Below, piece after piece: positions 33,651-41,980 of a stretch of DNA of 62,108 bases (within the stretch, counting starts at the first letter, position 1; every line of letters begins with the position of its first letter). This stretch comes from an uncultured Bacteroidales bacterium. Lineage in GTDB: Bacteria; Bacteroidota; Bacteroidia; Bacteroidales; Paludibacteraceae. A program made the position numbers and the translations under genes. The stretch spans positions 1 to 62,108 of the forward strand of contig ONWR01000008.1 of NCBI GenBank assembly GCA_900321605.1, in the 5' to 3' direction. The notes beneath the pieces were generated by a model, which was not told where the DNA came from, did no database searches, and was given only the letters and a program-made list of their open reading frames with translations.

Positions 33651-36287
33651 TCAATTTTCTAATTCCTTCATCAGTTCTTCCATCGCAGCCTCTAAGCCGT
33701 TAACGTCACGTCCTCCGGCTGTAGCGAACCAAGGTTGTCCGCCTCCACCACCTTGGATATGTTTCGCAGCGGATTTGATCATCAGACCGGCATTCTTACC
33801 TGCCTCAACGAGCGGTTGAGAGAGGAAGACTGCGATCATCGGTTTGTTGTCACACTGCGTAGCGCTGACAACAGCGAACTTCACATCTGTGAACTTACCG
33901 CGCAACATCGGCATCACACCACGGATCAGCTCCGGATTGCGTTCTCCGGTCAGACGCACGATCTTGGTATCTCCGAAATCTTCCGCCGAAGCAATGATCT
34001 GGTCGCGGAAATGCTCAATCTTCTCCGTCATGAACTGCTCGATCTGTTTCTTGAGCTCGGCGTTCTCATCAATAGACCTATGCACGGCAGCTGACAGATC
34101 CGGTGCGTTGTTCAGCATTGCTTTCAGACCATTGATCATATCTTGTCCGGCATAGTAGAGTTCATCCGCGCGAGCAGCGGTAACCGCCTCTATACGACGC
34201 ACTCCGGCAGCTACGCTGGTCTCCATGATAATACGAACCGAACCGATTCGACCGGTGGAGGAAACGTGGCAACCACCACAGAGCTCAACCGACGGACCGT
34301 ACTTGATCACACGCACGTCATCGCCGTATTTCTCGCCGAACAGAGCCATAGCTCCCATTGCTTTCGCTTCAGCGATCGGTGTATGACGACTCTCCTCGAG
34401 GTGCAAATCCTGACGGATGATCGCATTGGCCAAACGCTCTACCTGACGCAGCTCTTCAGGGCTCACTTTCTGGAAGTGAGAGAAGTCAAAACGCAGGCTC
34501 TCCGGCGTAACCAAACTACCCTTTTGCTCCACGTGCTTGCCGAGTACCTCACGCAGCGCGTAGTGGATAATATGCGTAGCCGAGTGATTGCACATGATCG
34601 CCTGACGACGCTCTGCGTCCACCTCAGCGATGAGCACCTCGCCAAGATTGGCGGGTAGTTCCGTCATAATATGTACCGGCAAGTTATTCTCACGCTTGGT
34701 GTCAATAATTTTGAATTCCTTTGTACATTGTACATTGTCCCCTTGTACCTTCAGGCATCCGGTATCTCCGACCTCGCCTCCCATTTCAGCGTAGAACGGC
34801 GTCTTGTCGAGAACGACCTGATAGAAGGTCTTGCCTTTTTGGCTCACTTGGCGGTAACGAAGGATGTGGGTCTCGCAGCTCAGCTCGTCGTAACCCACGA
34901 ACTCGGTCTCACCTTCACGCAGCACGGTCCAGTCTCCCAAGTCCTGTTTGTTGGCCTCACGACCCATCGATTTCTGATGCTCCAGAGCCTTGTTATACTC
35001 CTCCTCGTTGGTGGTAAAGCCGTTCTCGCGGAGGATCAGCTCGGTCAGGTCAAGCGGGAATCCGTATGTATCTTTGAGTGTGAACACATCCACACCGCTG
35101 ATCTCGGTCTTACCGGCTTTCTTAGCTTCGTCCATGAGCTTGTCGAGCAGACCGATACCTTTATCCAAGGTACGCAGGAATGCCTCTTCCTCGCTCTTGA
35201 TCACCGGAGTGATCTGTGCCTCTTGGATCTTGAGTTCCGGATAAGCCTCTCCCATATCCTCGATGAGCTGCGGAACCAACTGATAGAGGAACGCACTACG
35301 CATGTTCAGGAACGTGTAGCCGTAACGAACGGCACGACGGAGAATACGACGGATCACATAGCCGGCTTTCTCGTTACTCGGCAACTGACCATCGGTGATA
35401 GCGAAAGCGATCGTTCGGATATGATCCGCAATCACGCGCATAGCCACGTCGGTCTTCTCGTCCTTGCCGTACTGACAGCCGCAGATAGCGCCGATCTTCT
35501 TGAGCATCGGTTGAAAGACATCGGTGTCGTAGTTCGAGGTCTTGCCTTGGATCGTACGAACCAGACGCTCAAAGCCCATACCGGTATCGATCACTTTCTT
35601 TGCCAGCGGCTCCAACGAACCGTCCGCTTTGCGGTTATATTGCATGAAGACGATGTTCCAGATCTCGATGACCTGCGGGTGATCTTTGTTCACCAACTCA
35701 CGTCCCGGCACTTTCGCACGCTCCTCTGCCGGACGGCTGTCCACGTGGATCTCACTACACGGACCGCAAGGACCGGTATCGCCCATTTCCCAGAAGTTAT
35801 CATGCTTGTTACCGTTCAGAATATGGTCGGCAGGCAGATGTTTTGCCCAGATAGAAGCTGCCTCGTCATCGCGGGAAAGTCCCTCTTCCGGCGAGCCCTC
35901 AAAGACCGTTGCATAGAGGTTTGCGGGATCGATCTTGAGCACATCCACGATGTATTCCCAAGCGAAGTCAATCGCCTCTTTCTTGAAATAGTCGCCAAAC
36001 GACCAGTTGCCCAACATCTCGAACATCGTGTGGTGATACGTGTCGTGTCCCACTTCCTCCAAGTCATTATGCTTACCGCTCACACGCAGACATTTCTGAC
36101 TGTCCGCTACACGCGGGTATTTAATAGGGTCATTGCCTAAGATGATTCCTTTCCACGGGTTCATACCTGCGTTGGTAAACATCAACGTGGGGTCATCTTT
36201 GATAACCATCGGCGCCGAGGGTACGACTTGGTGTCCCTTCGATGCCATAAAATCCAAAAACGATTTTCTAATCTCTTGTGCTGTCAT
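33651..36287 (-). CDS. alaS: Alanyl-tRNA synthetase
   Basis: Charges tRNA-Ala. The 878-residue protein has the class II core ([40 protein letters not shown]), the editing domain with HSATHII and [10 protein letters not shown] zinc-type residues, and the C-terminal DHH-associated C-Ala domain ending [13 protein letters not shown]. In the linker before the editing domain, [13 protein letters not shown] is encoded by GTACAAW heptamers (34718-34751), where homologues run directly into the IDTKRENN segment. The protein otherwise appears intact. Confidence 0.95.
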   Translation of the reverse strand: MTAQEIRKSFLDFMASKGHQVVPSAPMVIKDDPTLMFTNAGMNPWKGIILGNDPIKYPRVADSQKCLRVSGKHNDLEEVGHDTYHHTMFEMLGNWSFGDYFKKEAIDFAWEYIVDVLKIDPANLYATVFEGSPEEGLSRDDEAASIWAKHLPADHILNGNKHDNFWEMGDTGPCGPCSEIHVDSRPAEERAKVPGRELVNKDHPQVIEIWNIVFMQYNRKADGSLEPLAKKVIDTGMGFERLVRTIQGKTSNYDTDVFQPMLKKIGAICGCQYGKDEKTDVAMRVIADHIRTIAFAITDGQLPSNEKAGYVIRRILRRAVRYGYTFLNMRSAFLYQLVPQLIEDMGEAYPELKIQEAQITPVIKSEEEAFLRTLDKGIGLLDKLMDEAKKAGKTEISGVDVFTLKDTYGFPLDLTELILRENGFTTNEEEYNKALEHQKSMGREANKQDLGDWTVLREGETEFVGYDELSCETHILRYRQVSQKGKTFYQVVLDKTPFYAEMGGEVGDTGCLKVQGDNVQCTKEFKIIDTKRENNLPVHIMTELPANLGEVLIAEVDAERRQAIMCNHSATHIIHYALREVLGKHVEQKGSLVTPESLRFDFSHFQKVSPEELRQVERLANAIIRQDLHLEESRHTPIAEAKAMGAMALFGEKYGDDVRVIKYGPSVELCGGCHVSSTGRIGSVRIIMETSVAAGVRRIEAVTAARADELYYAGQDMINGLKAMLNNAPDLSAAVHRSIDENAELKKQIEQFMTEKIEHFRDQIIASAEDFGDTKIVRLTGERNPELIRGVMPMLRGKFTDVKFAVVSATQCDNKPMIAVFLSQPLVEAGKNAGLMIKSAAKHIQGGGGGQPWFATAGGRDVNGLEAAMEELMKELEN
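34718..34751. repeat. GTACAAW word insertion in alaS
   Basis: On the coding strand the words are GTACAAG, GGGACAAT, GTACAAT, GTACAAA. The same GTACAAA word is tandem in the last part of the 55569-57527 gene (57423-57452). Confidence 0.8.
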
Positions 36288-36301
36288 ATAGTTGTGTTGT
36301 T

Positions 36302-37453
36302 TTATTCGTTGTTGTCCATTGTCCTTTGTCCATTGTCCTTTGTCTCAAACCAGTTTCCTCCGGTGGTGGTCTTGAAATCAATGAACTCTCTACGCGGCTT
36401 GCCTTCTATGTCCGTTCGCTCGATGAACGGCAACGGGTTTGCACGTAACTCATCGTACTCTTTGCGTTGACGGAGCACATCCAGCGCCATGAAGATCGCG
36501 TGACGCATACTACTCTCGTCCGCTGCGTTCTTGCCTGCTATGTCATAACCTGTGCCATGATCCGGCGAGGTACGTACGATCGACAGACCCGCGGTATAGT
36601 TCACGCCGCTCATATCCAAGGTCTTGAACGGAATCAATCCTTGGTCATGGTACATGGCGAGTACCGCATCGAAATGCGTGAAATGCCCCGTTCCGAAGAA
36701 CCCGTCGGCGGCATACGGACCGAACACCCACAGACCCTGCTCTTTGGCTTTCGTCAAAGCCGGGATGATGATCTCCTGCTCCTCCTTGCCCAACAGACCT
36801 GCGTCTCCGGCATGAGGATTGAGTGCCAAGACCGCAATACGCGGTTTCTCTAATCCGAAATCGCGCTTGAGGCTTTCGTTCAGCGTCGTCAGCTTGCTCA
36901 AAATCCGCTCCTCCGTGATCTGCGAAGGAATCTCCGCTATCGACACATGATTGCACACCAACGCCACACGCAGTCCTTCCGTACAAAGCATCATCAAACT
37001 CTCTTTGGTGCGCTCATCGCCTCCTTGCACGGCAAACTGCTTCTCTAACCACTCCGTGTGCCCTCCTCCGAGAGCCTCTTTATTAATCGGAGCAGTCACC
37101 AAAGCGTCCAAAAGACCTGCTTTCAGATCCCTGCACGCACGTTCCAACGACGCTTTCGCTGCTTTGTTGGCATCCTCCGTGGGCGTACCTAACTGCACAG
37201 GTAAGTTATCCGTGTAACACGTGATCATGTTGAGCCGACCGTCTTTGGCTTGCTCAGGGCTATCGATCATGTTCCATGTGATGTTACGGAACTCTTCGTC
37301 TAAGGTGTGAAAATGCTGTTTTGCAACTGCTGCATTGCCGTAAATAACCGGACGCATTACGTCAAACACGTATGCGTTCAGCAATGCTTTGATAATCACC
37401 TCATATCCAACGCCGTTTGTATCTCCGGCGGTTATTCCTATTATTGGCTTCAC
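36302..37453 (-). CDS. pdxA: 4-hydroxythreonine-4-phosphate dehydrogenase
   Basis: Oxidises 4-phosphohydroxy-L-threonine in vitamin B6 (PLP) synthesis. The 383-residue protein has [29 protein letters not shown], the zinc/substrate motif [33 protein letters not shown] and [15 protein letters not shown]. The last residues ([14 protein letters not shown]) are encoded by GGACAAW heptamers (36313-36345), so the native C-terminus was extended or replaced by repeat. It lies 14 bases downstream of the alaS start region on the same strand and likely precedes alaS in one transcript. Confidence 0.95.
   Translation of the reverse strand: MKPIIGITAGDTNGVGYEVIIKALLNAYVFDVMRPVIYGNAAVAKQHFHTLDEEFRNITWNMIDSPEQAKDGRLNMITCYTDNLPVQLGTPTEDANKAAKASLERACRDLKAGLLDALVTAPINKEALGGGHTEWLEKQFAVQGGDERTKESLMMLCTEGLRVALVCNHVSIAEIPSQITEERILSKLTTLNESLKRDFGLEKPRIAVLALNPHAGDAGLLGKEEQEIIIPALTKAKEQGLWVFGPYAADGFFGTGHFTHFDAVLAMYHDQGLIPFKTLDMSGVNYTAGLSIVRTSPDHGTGYDIAGKNAADESSMRHAIFMALDVLRQRKEYDELRANPLPFIERTDIEGKPRREFIDFKTTTGGNWFETKDNGQRTMDNNE
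36313..36345. repeat. GGACAAW heptamers forming the pdxA C-terminus
   Basis: On the coding strand GACAAAG, GACAATG, GACAAAG, GACAATG, GACAACA follow with period 7. The same words lie inside the acyloxyacyl hydrolase gene at 52433-52470. Confidence 0.85.
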
Positions 37454-37460
37454 GATTTCA

Positions 37461-37491
37461 ATGAATAATGAATAATTAACAATTAATATTT
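37461..37491. repeat. AATGAAT / AATTAAC words between pdxA and nitroreductase genes
   Basis: AATGAATAATGAATAATTAA continues as CAATTAATATTT. The ATTAACA word is tandem again at 46972-46995. Confidence 0.65.
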
Positions 37492-37995
37492 CTCTACGTG
37501 AATTTTCTCGTACTTGAGTTTCTCAAGGTCATAGTCCTTACGTTCCTCGTCTTTGTATCCCAGCGAGATGACGCAAAGCACGGTCTTATCTTCCGGTATC
37601 CCGCACAGCCTCTTAATCAAGTCCTCCGATGCCTCACGGCAGTACACGTGGCACCAACAAGCGCCTAAACCCTGCTCTTCTGCTGCCAAGAGTATATGCT
37701 CCGCAGTTATCGCTCCGTCGCACATCCATGCATCGCTCAGCGTAGTGTCCAACGCAATCACTATTCCCGCCGTCGCTGTCTCGAACATCTGACTGCCGTA
37801 CGTACGACAACCCGACATAGCTCTCAGCTTCGCTTCGTCGCGTACCACGATAAACTCCCACGGGTTCGTCCGTTTTGAACTCGGAGCCATCAGCGCGCAT
37901 TGCAACAAATAATCTATTTTCTCCTGCTCCACAGGCTGATTCGTGTACTTGCGTATCGACCGCCTATGTCGGCACAATTCCAAAAAACTCTCCAT
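37483..37995 (-). CDS. Nitroreductase-family flavoprotein
   Basis: The 170-residue protein has the FMN-binding N-terminus (LCRHRRSIRKYTNQPVEQEK, LQCALMAPSSKRTNPWEFIV) and GLGACWCHVYCREASEDLIK near the C-terminus. Family members use NAD(P)H to reduce nitro compounds, quinones or flavins; the substrate is unknown. It has its own promoter (38047-38079). Confidence 0.85.
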   Translation of the reverse strand: MESFLELCRHRRSIRKYTNQPVEQEKIDYLLQCALMAPSSKRTNPWEFIVVRDEAKLRAMSGCRTYGSQMFETATAGIVIALDTTLSDAWMCDGAITAEHILLAAEEQGLGACWCHVYCREASEDLIKRLCGIPEDKTVLCVISLGYKDEERKDYDLEKLKYEKIHVEKY

Positions 37996-38046
37996 TTCCT
38001 TATTATATATAGATTACCCTTTGTGGCACAAACCCACAAATCGGCT

Positions 38047-38079
38047 ACAAAGGTACTGCTTTTTTTGCATATATGCAAG
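38047..38079 (-). promoter_or_regulatory. Nitroreductase gene promoter
   Basis: Minus strand: CTTGC from 38079, spacer beginning ATATATGCAAAAAAAG, and TACCTTTGT at 38055-38047. A terminator hairpin (38090-38114) abuts it on the upstream side. Confidence 0.75.
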
Positions 38080-38089
38080 AAAAAAGAGA

Positions 38090-38114
38090 AAAATCGCTCT
38101 TTTCTGGCGATTTT
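38090..38114 (-). terminator. Terminator-like hairpin after queH
   Basis: AAAATCGC (38090-38097) pairs with GCGATTTT (38107-38114) around a 9-base loop. On the minus strand a T-rich run follows. It would end queH transcription just before the nitroreductase promoter. Confidence 0.6.
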
Positions 38115-38280
38115 CCGTTTTTTCAATTCACAAATCACAAATTACAAATCACAAAGCGTCCTATAGGGTTTTGTACAAACTGATAAGTCCGTACGTATTC
38201 TTTTAGTCCGTACCAAACTCCGTAAGCCCTTTGATAATTGTGAATTGTGAATTGTGAATTCGGCTTTTAGCCGTTGTACA
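38115..38280. repeat. queH downstream region with two heptamer clusters
   Basis: TCACAAA, TCACAAA, TTACAAA, TCACAAA (about 38129-38156) and ATTGTGA x3 (about 38238-38259) are tandem heptamers. A CGGCT-TTT-AGCCG hairpin (38261-38273) follows the queH stop. The remainder shows no gene. Confidence 0.7.
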
Positions 38281-38871
38281 TTATCTTATACTGAACTCGC
38301 ATCCGCAGTACTGCTGGTTATAGAAACCGTATTGCTTGAGCAAGGTGTTTCGGCGTTCCTGCAAGCCGTCTTTTCGCCAATTCTGCGCCCAAAAACGCAC
38401 TTTCCTCTCTCCGTCCGAGGCAGAGGAGAGGGCGTTTTCCGCCGCTTCTCCGGCGGCATTGATCTGCTCCAAGTTCTTCCATCGCGAGGAAGCAAGGGTA
38501 GTAGCAAACCATGGGATACCAAGCTCTTGTGCTTTTCTTGCCGCGGCATCGAGGCGCATACGGAAACACCGTTCGCATCGTCTGCCCCGTTCCGGTTCGT
38601 TCTCCAAACCGCACACGGATTCCCGCCATATGTCATGACGGTAGTCATCATCGATCCATCGGATGCCGAGTCCCTCTGCGTGCCTTTTGCTTTCGTTTTT
38701 GCGGATCTCGTATTCCTCCTGCGGGTAGATATTGGGATTGAAATAGTATATCACCGGCTCTATCTGATGCGCCAATAACCATTCCACGATGGCACTGGAG
38801 CAAGGCGCACAGCACGCATGAAGCAACACGCGTGTACAGCCCTCCGGCACTATGATAGCAGCTTGTTTCAT
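38281..38871 (-). CDS. queH: Epoxyqueuosine reductase QueH
   Basis: Last step of queuosine tRNA modification, reducing epoxyqueuosine; QueH is the non-orthologous replacement of QueG. The 196-residue protein has the cysteine pairs HACCAPCSS and RCERCFRM, plus the C-terminal QYCGCEFS, which ligate an iron-sulfur cluster and a second metal. The VIYYFNPNIYPQEEYEIRKN segment is also typical. Own promoter at 38893-38925. Confidence 0.9.
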   Translation of the reverse strand: MKQAAIIVPEGCTRVLLHACCAPCSSAIVEWLLAHQIEPVIYYFNPNIYPQEEYEIRKNESKRHAEGLGIRWIDDDYRHDIWRESVCGLENEPERGRRCERCFRMRLDAAARKAQELGIPWFATTLASSRWKNLEQINAAGEAAENALSSASDGERKVRFWAQNWRKDGLQERRNTLLKQYGFYNQQYCGCEFSIR

Positions 38872-38892
38872 TGTATTAACTCATTTCGCGGT

Positions 38893-38925
38893 GCAAAGGT
38901 ACTGCTTTTTTTGCATATATGCAAG
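38893..38925 (-). promoter_or_regulatory. queH promoter
   Basis: Minus strand: CTTGC from 38925, spacer beginning ATATATGCAAAAAAAG, TACCTTTGC at 38901-38893. It is nearly identical over its whole length to the nitroreductase promoter. Confidence 0.8.
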
Positions 38926-38952
38926 AAAAATCGCCCGAAAAGAGCGATTTTT
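38926..38952 (-). terminator. Terminator of the DUF4857/ABC operon
   Basis: AAAAATCGC (38926-38934) pairs perfectly with GCGATTTTT (38944-38952). On the minus strand the T run directly precedes the queH promoter. Confidence 0.75.
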
Positions 38953-38976
38953 CTTCCCTCCATTGGGCTTTCGAGT

Positions 38977-39030
38977 CAACATCGGTCCAACATCGGTCCA
39001 ATATCGGTCCAACATCGGTCCAATATCGGA
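38977..39030. repeat. 11-bp unit repeated five times
   Basis: CAACATCGGTC or CAATATCGGTC units follow one another five times downstream of the DUF4857 gene. No spacer or cas context, so not CRISPR. Confidence 0.85.
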
Positions 39031-39053
39031 AGATAATCCACTAACCCACTAAA

Positions 39054-40247
39054 TCAGTACTCATTGAGATAGGGGGCGAGGAGTTGAGTGCGCCACGAGG
39101 AGAAACGGAGACGGAGAGGGAAGAAGTAACGCTCGAGACGCTGAGAGAGAGGCTGCTCGGGATCAGGGATGATAGCACAAGCTACCGGTTCGAACGTACG
39201 CGCATCCACCGCGTAATACCGCGTGTCCGTAGCTGTATAAAGGGTGATGGTCCAATGGAAGAGATCACCGGTGATGGTGATTTGCATCTCGGAAGGGTTG
39301 TAGAGGAGATTGGAGATTTCAGAATTCAGATTTGAGATTTCAGATTTCTTATCTTCCTCCGGTCGAACGATCTGCTTCGCCGTATGCAGATTGGACATTT
39401 CGCCTATAGGAGCGGTGTGACCATCGGAACGGACGGCAAAGAGACGGTTGTCCTGCGAGACGGCAAGACCGATGAGGGCACGGTTGTCGGGTTCGAGGGT
39501 GAAGAGTTGTTTCCAGCTGCAGGTATTGGTGGTCATGATCTCCCGTACCCAAGGTGTGCCCTTGACCATCTTGAGTTGGAAAAGACGGTCGTTGCTATCG
39601 GTAAGGAGGAAACCGTTATCGTACGACTTGCGCGTAGTGGAGTTGCCCCAGATGAGTTGTACGGGGAATACAAATCCGTGTTTCGTGAGTTCGCGTGAGA
39701 AAGAGAGCGATTTGGCTCGGTTGACAGTATTGGTCTCGCAATCCACGAACTCCAAGCCTTCGTCGGTAAGGCGGAAGACATCCGGCGGAAGGACGAGATC
39801 TACCCTACCCGATGCCGATTCCAAGAGGGTATAGAGTCCCACGGCAGGTTTATTGAGTTGCTTAGGCGAGGTCTTGAAATGGAAGTTGTTCTGCTGGATC
39901 AGTTTGGGAGTGAGTGCGACGCCGAAGAGGCTGTCCGGCAGACGTTCCTCGGCTACCAACTGACGGAACGCGAAAAGCGGAAGGAGACTATCTGCCTCGG
40001 ATTTGGTGAACTCACGTCCCCGGAAATCGATATAATGCACCTGTTTATCACGCACCTCCATCTTGATGAAGGTGCTATCCAAACATGAATAGACCACAAA
40101 AGGTGTCTTGTCCGTTCGAGGCAGTACGAGTTCATAGAAAGCCGGAAGAAGCCAAGCGACCATCATCATCGCCAAGACGATGATGAGGTATTTGAGATAT
40201 GAGATTTCAGAATTCAGATTTGAGATTTGAGATTTGAGATTTATCAT
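39054..40247 (-). CDS. DUF4857-type membrane-anchored protein of an ABC transporter operon
   Basis: The 397-residue protein has one N-terminal membrane helix (LIIVLAMMMVAWLLPAFYEL) and a large extracytoplasmic domain (VYSCLDSTFIKMEVRDKQVH, FRGREFTKSEADSLLPLFAF). It is the third gene of an ATPase-permease-DUF4857 set known from Bacteroidales; substrate unknown. Residues 1-17 (INLKSQISNLNSEIS) are encoded by GATTTGA heptamers. A second internal block (about residues 283-314, SNLHTAKQIVRPEEDKKSEI) is the 50-bp element shared with the plug gene plus heptamers. The native N-terminus may therefore have been lost or extended. Its start overlaps the permease stop by four bases. Confidence 0.65.
   Translation of the reverse strand: MINLKSQISNLNSEISYLKYLIIVLAMMMVAWLLPAFYELVLPRTDKTPFVVYSCLDSTFIKMEVRDKQVHYIDFRGREFTKSEADSLLPLFAFRQLVAEERLPDSLFGVALTPKLIQQNNFHFKTSPKQLNKPAVGLYTLLESASGRVDLVLPPDVFRLTDEGLEFVDCETNTVNRAKSLSFSRELTKHGFVFPVQLIWGNSTTRKSYDNGFLLTDSNDRLFQLKMVKGTPWVREIMTTNTCSWKQLFTLEPDNRALIGLAVSQDNRLFAVRSDGHTAPIGEMSNLHTAKQIVRPEEDKKSEISNLNSEISNLLYNPSEMQITITGDLFHWTITLYTATDTRYYAVDARTFEPVACAIIPDPEQPLSQRLERYFFPLRLRFSSWRTQLLAPYLNEY
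39306..39392. repeat. In-frame repeat insertion in the DUF4857 gene
   Basis: Positions 39343-39392 equal 7063-7112 at 49 of 50 bases. The left flank carries GATTTCAGAATTCAGATTTG words. Confidence 0.85.
40199..40247. repeat. GATTTGA heptamers at the DUF4857 start
   Basis: GATTTGA is repeated three times (about 40217-40238) with GATTTCA variants upstream. On the coding strand these form the first 17 codons, with no stop. Confidence 0.8.
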
Positions 40248-40912
40248 TGTTTGCCGAGTTTAAAACGATAGACGGAATAGAAAGGAAAACAGAGGGTTAG
40301 CACCAAGACGAGTATCAACCACCTCCACATGATGAGGTAGCTGGCAGGTTGCGAGGAGAGGAAACAGAGCGCCACCAACGATGCTCCGATCAAGAGATTA
40401 CAGCAACGGATCGACCATTGGGGTTCGAGCAAGCACCACGAGACGACGTTATAGCCTATCAAACCGCCTAAGAACCACGGCAGGCAGGTGAGGAGCGTAC
40501 GCCCGACCAGTTCGCGCGGCAACCAGATCTGCTCCACGAGCGCGAGCACTGCTGCATCGAGCGTGAAGAGCAGTGTCAAGCCGAGAAGCGAACTGAAGAG
40601 CATCGCGCCGATAGAGGACGTATAAGGAAGCGGCAGATGAAGCGTCAGACGGATGCGTTTGACCTGCATCTCCGGCAACCATTGGCACAGGGCAACACCC
40701 ACACCGGTGATAAGCGGCAGGTACATCAACGGATTGATCATCAGCACATCCCTGCCGATCATCGTAGCCCACATCTCCACTACCCCGGACGCCAAGAGCG
40801 TGGAGCGAAGAGACAACAGCAGATACACGATCATGCCTACATGCACGATCAACGCAAGCCCCCAAATGAGGCGGAGCTTGAGAAATTCCTTATAAAAAAG
40901 TGCTTTCAGCAT
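40244..40912 (-). CDS. ABC transporter permease-like membrane protein
   Basis: The 222-residue protein begins MLKALFYKEFLKLRLIWGLA, the start typical of ABC-2-type permeases, and has six hydrophobic helices (ALIVHVGMIVYLLLSL, YLPLITGVGVALCQWL, SLLGLTLLFTLDAAVLALV, WFLGGLIGYNVVSW and two near the end). With the ATPase upstream it should form an exporter or lipid/peptide transporter; substrate unknown. Confidence 0.7.
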   Translation of the reverse strand: MLKALFYKEFLKLRLIWGLALIVHVGMIVYLLLSLRSTLLASGVVEMWATMIGRDVLMINPLMYLPLITGVGVALCQWLPEMQVKRIRLTLHLPLPYTSSIGAMLFSSLLGLTLLFTLDAAVLALVEQIWLPRELVGRTLLTCLPWFLGGLIGYNVVSWCLLEPQWSIRCCNLLIGASLVALCFLSSQPASYLIMWRWLILVLVLTLCFPFYSVYRFKLGKQ

Positions 40913-40980
40913 TTTAATTGACGATTTAACGATTTACGATGTACGATTTATTGACGATTTATTTTAATTGACGATTTAAG
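40913..40980. repeat. GACGATTTA word cluster between ATPase and permease
   Basis: TTTTAATTGACGATTTAACG and repeated TTGACGATTTA/GTACGATTTA words fill the 73-base gap. Same family as 33574-33636. Confidence 0.8.
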
Positions 40981-40985
40981 GTGGT

Positions 40986-41687
40986 CTAATATTTACCTGT
41001 TAAGTCGATGAAGGTATCTTCCAAGGTTTTGTCGGGTGTGATGAGTTCGGAGACGGGACACTGCTTGAGGATCCGCCCGTAATCCATGATGATACAGTCA
41101 TCGACCAGACGCTCGAGATCCTGAATAATATGCGAGGTAAGGAAGACCGTTTTCTCGCCTTTCTTGCAAAAGTCACGGAGGTACTCCACGAAGAGCCGTC
41201 GATAACCCGGATCCAAGCCCAAGGAGAAATCATCGAGGATGAGCAGTTCGGGATCTTGCGCCATGAGCAGCCCCAACGCCACTTGTGAACGTTGCCCGTT
41301 GGACATCTGGCTGAGGAGCTGATAATCTTTGACCTTCAAGAGCCGCATGAGTTCGTAATAGGCTTCTTTGTTCCACCGAGGATAGAAAGGCGCATAGAAC
41401 CGCTCGATCTGCTCGATGGTCATAAAGGGGTACTGCACGTGTCCCTCCAAGAGCAGTCCTATACGTGCGCGTTCCTTATCAGGCATCGTGCGCGTGTCGT
41501 AGCCCAAGAGGCGACACGAACCGGCATAGGGCTGTATGAACCCCGAGAGGATATTGATGGTCGTGGTCTTTCCGGTGCCGTTCTTACCCAACAGCCCCAA
41601 GATCCGACCCCTCGGCACCGAGAACGAGAGGTCTTCGTATATCAGGCGTTTCCCATAATAATGGGTGACGTGGTCGAAAGAGATCAT
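40986..41687 (-). CDS. ABC transporter ATP-binding protein
   Basis: The 233-residue ATPase has Walker A GLLGKNGTGKTTTINILSG, a Q loop, an unusual signature MSNGQRSQVALGLL in place of LSGGQ, Walker B ELLILDDFSLGLDPGY and the H loop TSHIIQDL. It powers the permease downstream. Start at ATG 41687 (MISFDHVTHYYGKRL); the longer frame to 41711 begins in the tandem repeat. The leader between promoter and start is a 156-base minisatellite. Confidence 0.85.
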   Translation of the reverse strand: MISFDHVTHYYGKRLIYEDLSFSVPRGRILGLLGKNGTGKTTTINILSGFIQPYAGSCRLLGYDTRTMPDKERARIGLLLEGHVQYPFMTIEQIERFYAPFYPRWNKEAYYELMRLLKVKDYQLLSQMSNGQRSQVALGLLMAQDPELLILDDFSLGLDPGYRRLFVEYLRDFCKKGEKTVFLTSHIIQDLERLVDDCIIMDYGRILKQCPVSELITPDKTLEDTFIDLTGKY

Positions 41688-41692
41688 ATTAT

Positions 41693-41848
41693 CATTTACA
41701 CATTTTTTCATTTACACATTTTTTCATTTACACATTTTTTCATTTACACATTTTTTCATTTACACATTTTTTCATTTACACATTTTTTCATTTACCATTT
41801 TATCATTTACCATTTTATCATTTACCATTTTATCATTTAGCATTTTAT
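41693..41848. repeat. Minisatellite in the ABC operon leader
   Basis: Six perfect 16-bp units CATTTACACATTTTTT (41693-41788) followed by four 15-bp units CATTTACCATTTTAT (the last with AGC) to 41848. On the transcribed minus strand every unit carries AAAATG and AAATG sequences, giving about twenty upstream ATG codons in the leader. Confidence 0.95.
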
Positions 41849-41859
41849 CATTTTCGGGT

Positions 41860-41892
41860 GCAAAGATACTGCTTTTTTTTGACACATGCAAG
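41860..41892 (-). promoter_or_regulatory. ABC operon promoter
   Basis: Minus strand: CTTGC from 41892, spacer beginning ATGTGTCAAAAAAAAG, TATCTTTGC at 41868-41860. The minisatellite lies between this promoter and the first gene. Confidence 0.8.
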
Positions 41893-41903
41893 AGGAAAAA
41901 GAG

Positions 41904-41925
41904 AAATCCCCATTTTTAGGGATTT
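41904..41925. promoter_or_regulatory. Palindrome between divergent promoters
   Basis: AAATCCC (41904-41910) and GGGATTT (41919-41925) are a perfect inverted repeat with an 8-base AT loop. It lies upstream of both the ABC and the TonB receptor promoters. A near copy in the opposite orientation is at 51703-51723 and a half copy at 49249-49260. Candidate operator. Confidence 0.45.
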
Positions 41926-41937
41926 TGCTTCCGACTA

Positions 41938-41969
41938 TTGCTCATGTGAGATTTTTTGTGTAATTTTGC
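41938..41969 (+). promoter_or_regulatory. Promoter of the TonB receptor operon
   Basis: TTG 41938-41940 and TAATTTTGC 41961-41969, 20 bases apart; the spacer begins CTCATGTGAG, a weaker match to the extended motif than elsewhere. Confidence 0.7.
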
Positions 41970-41980
41970 AGCGTTTTTCG

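Noticed and set aside
34671-36140. A 489-codon plus-strand frame opposite alaS
   Set aside because: It is antisense to an intact, strongly conserved alaS and its translation has no recognisable domain; such shadows are common opposite codon-biased genes.
38977-39030. Resemblance to a CRISPR array or iterons
   Set aside because: The 11-bp units are contiguous, and no replication or cas gene is nearby; it fits the short tandem word pattern.
41693-41848. Resemblance to a CRISPR array
   Set aside because: Units are contiguous without unique spacers and there are no cas genes.
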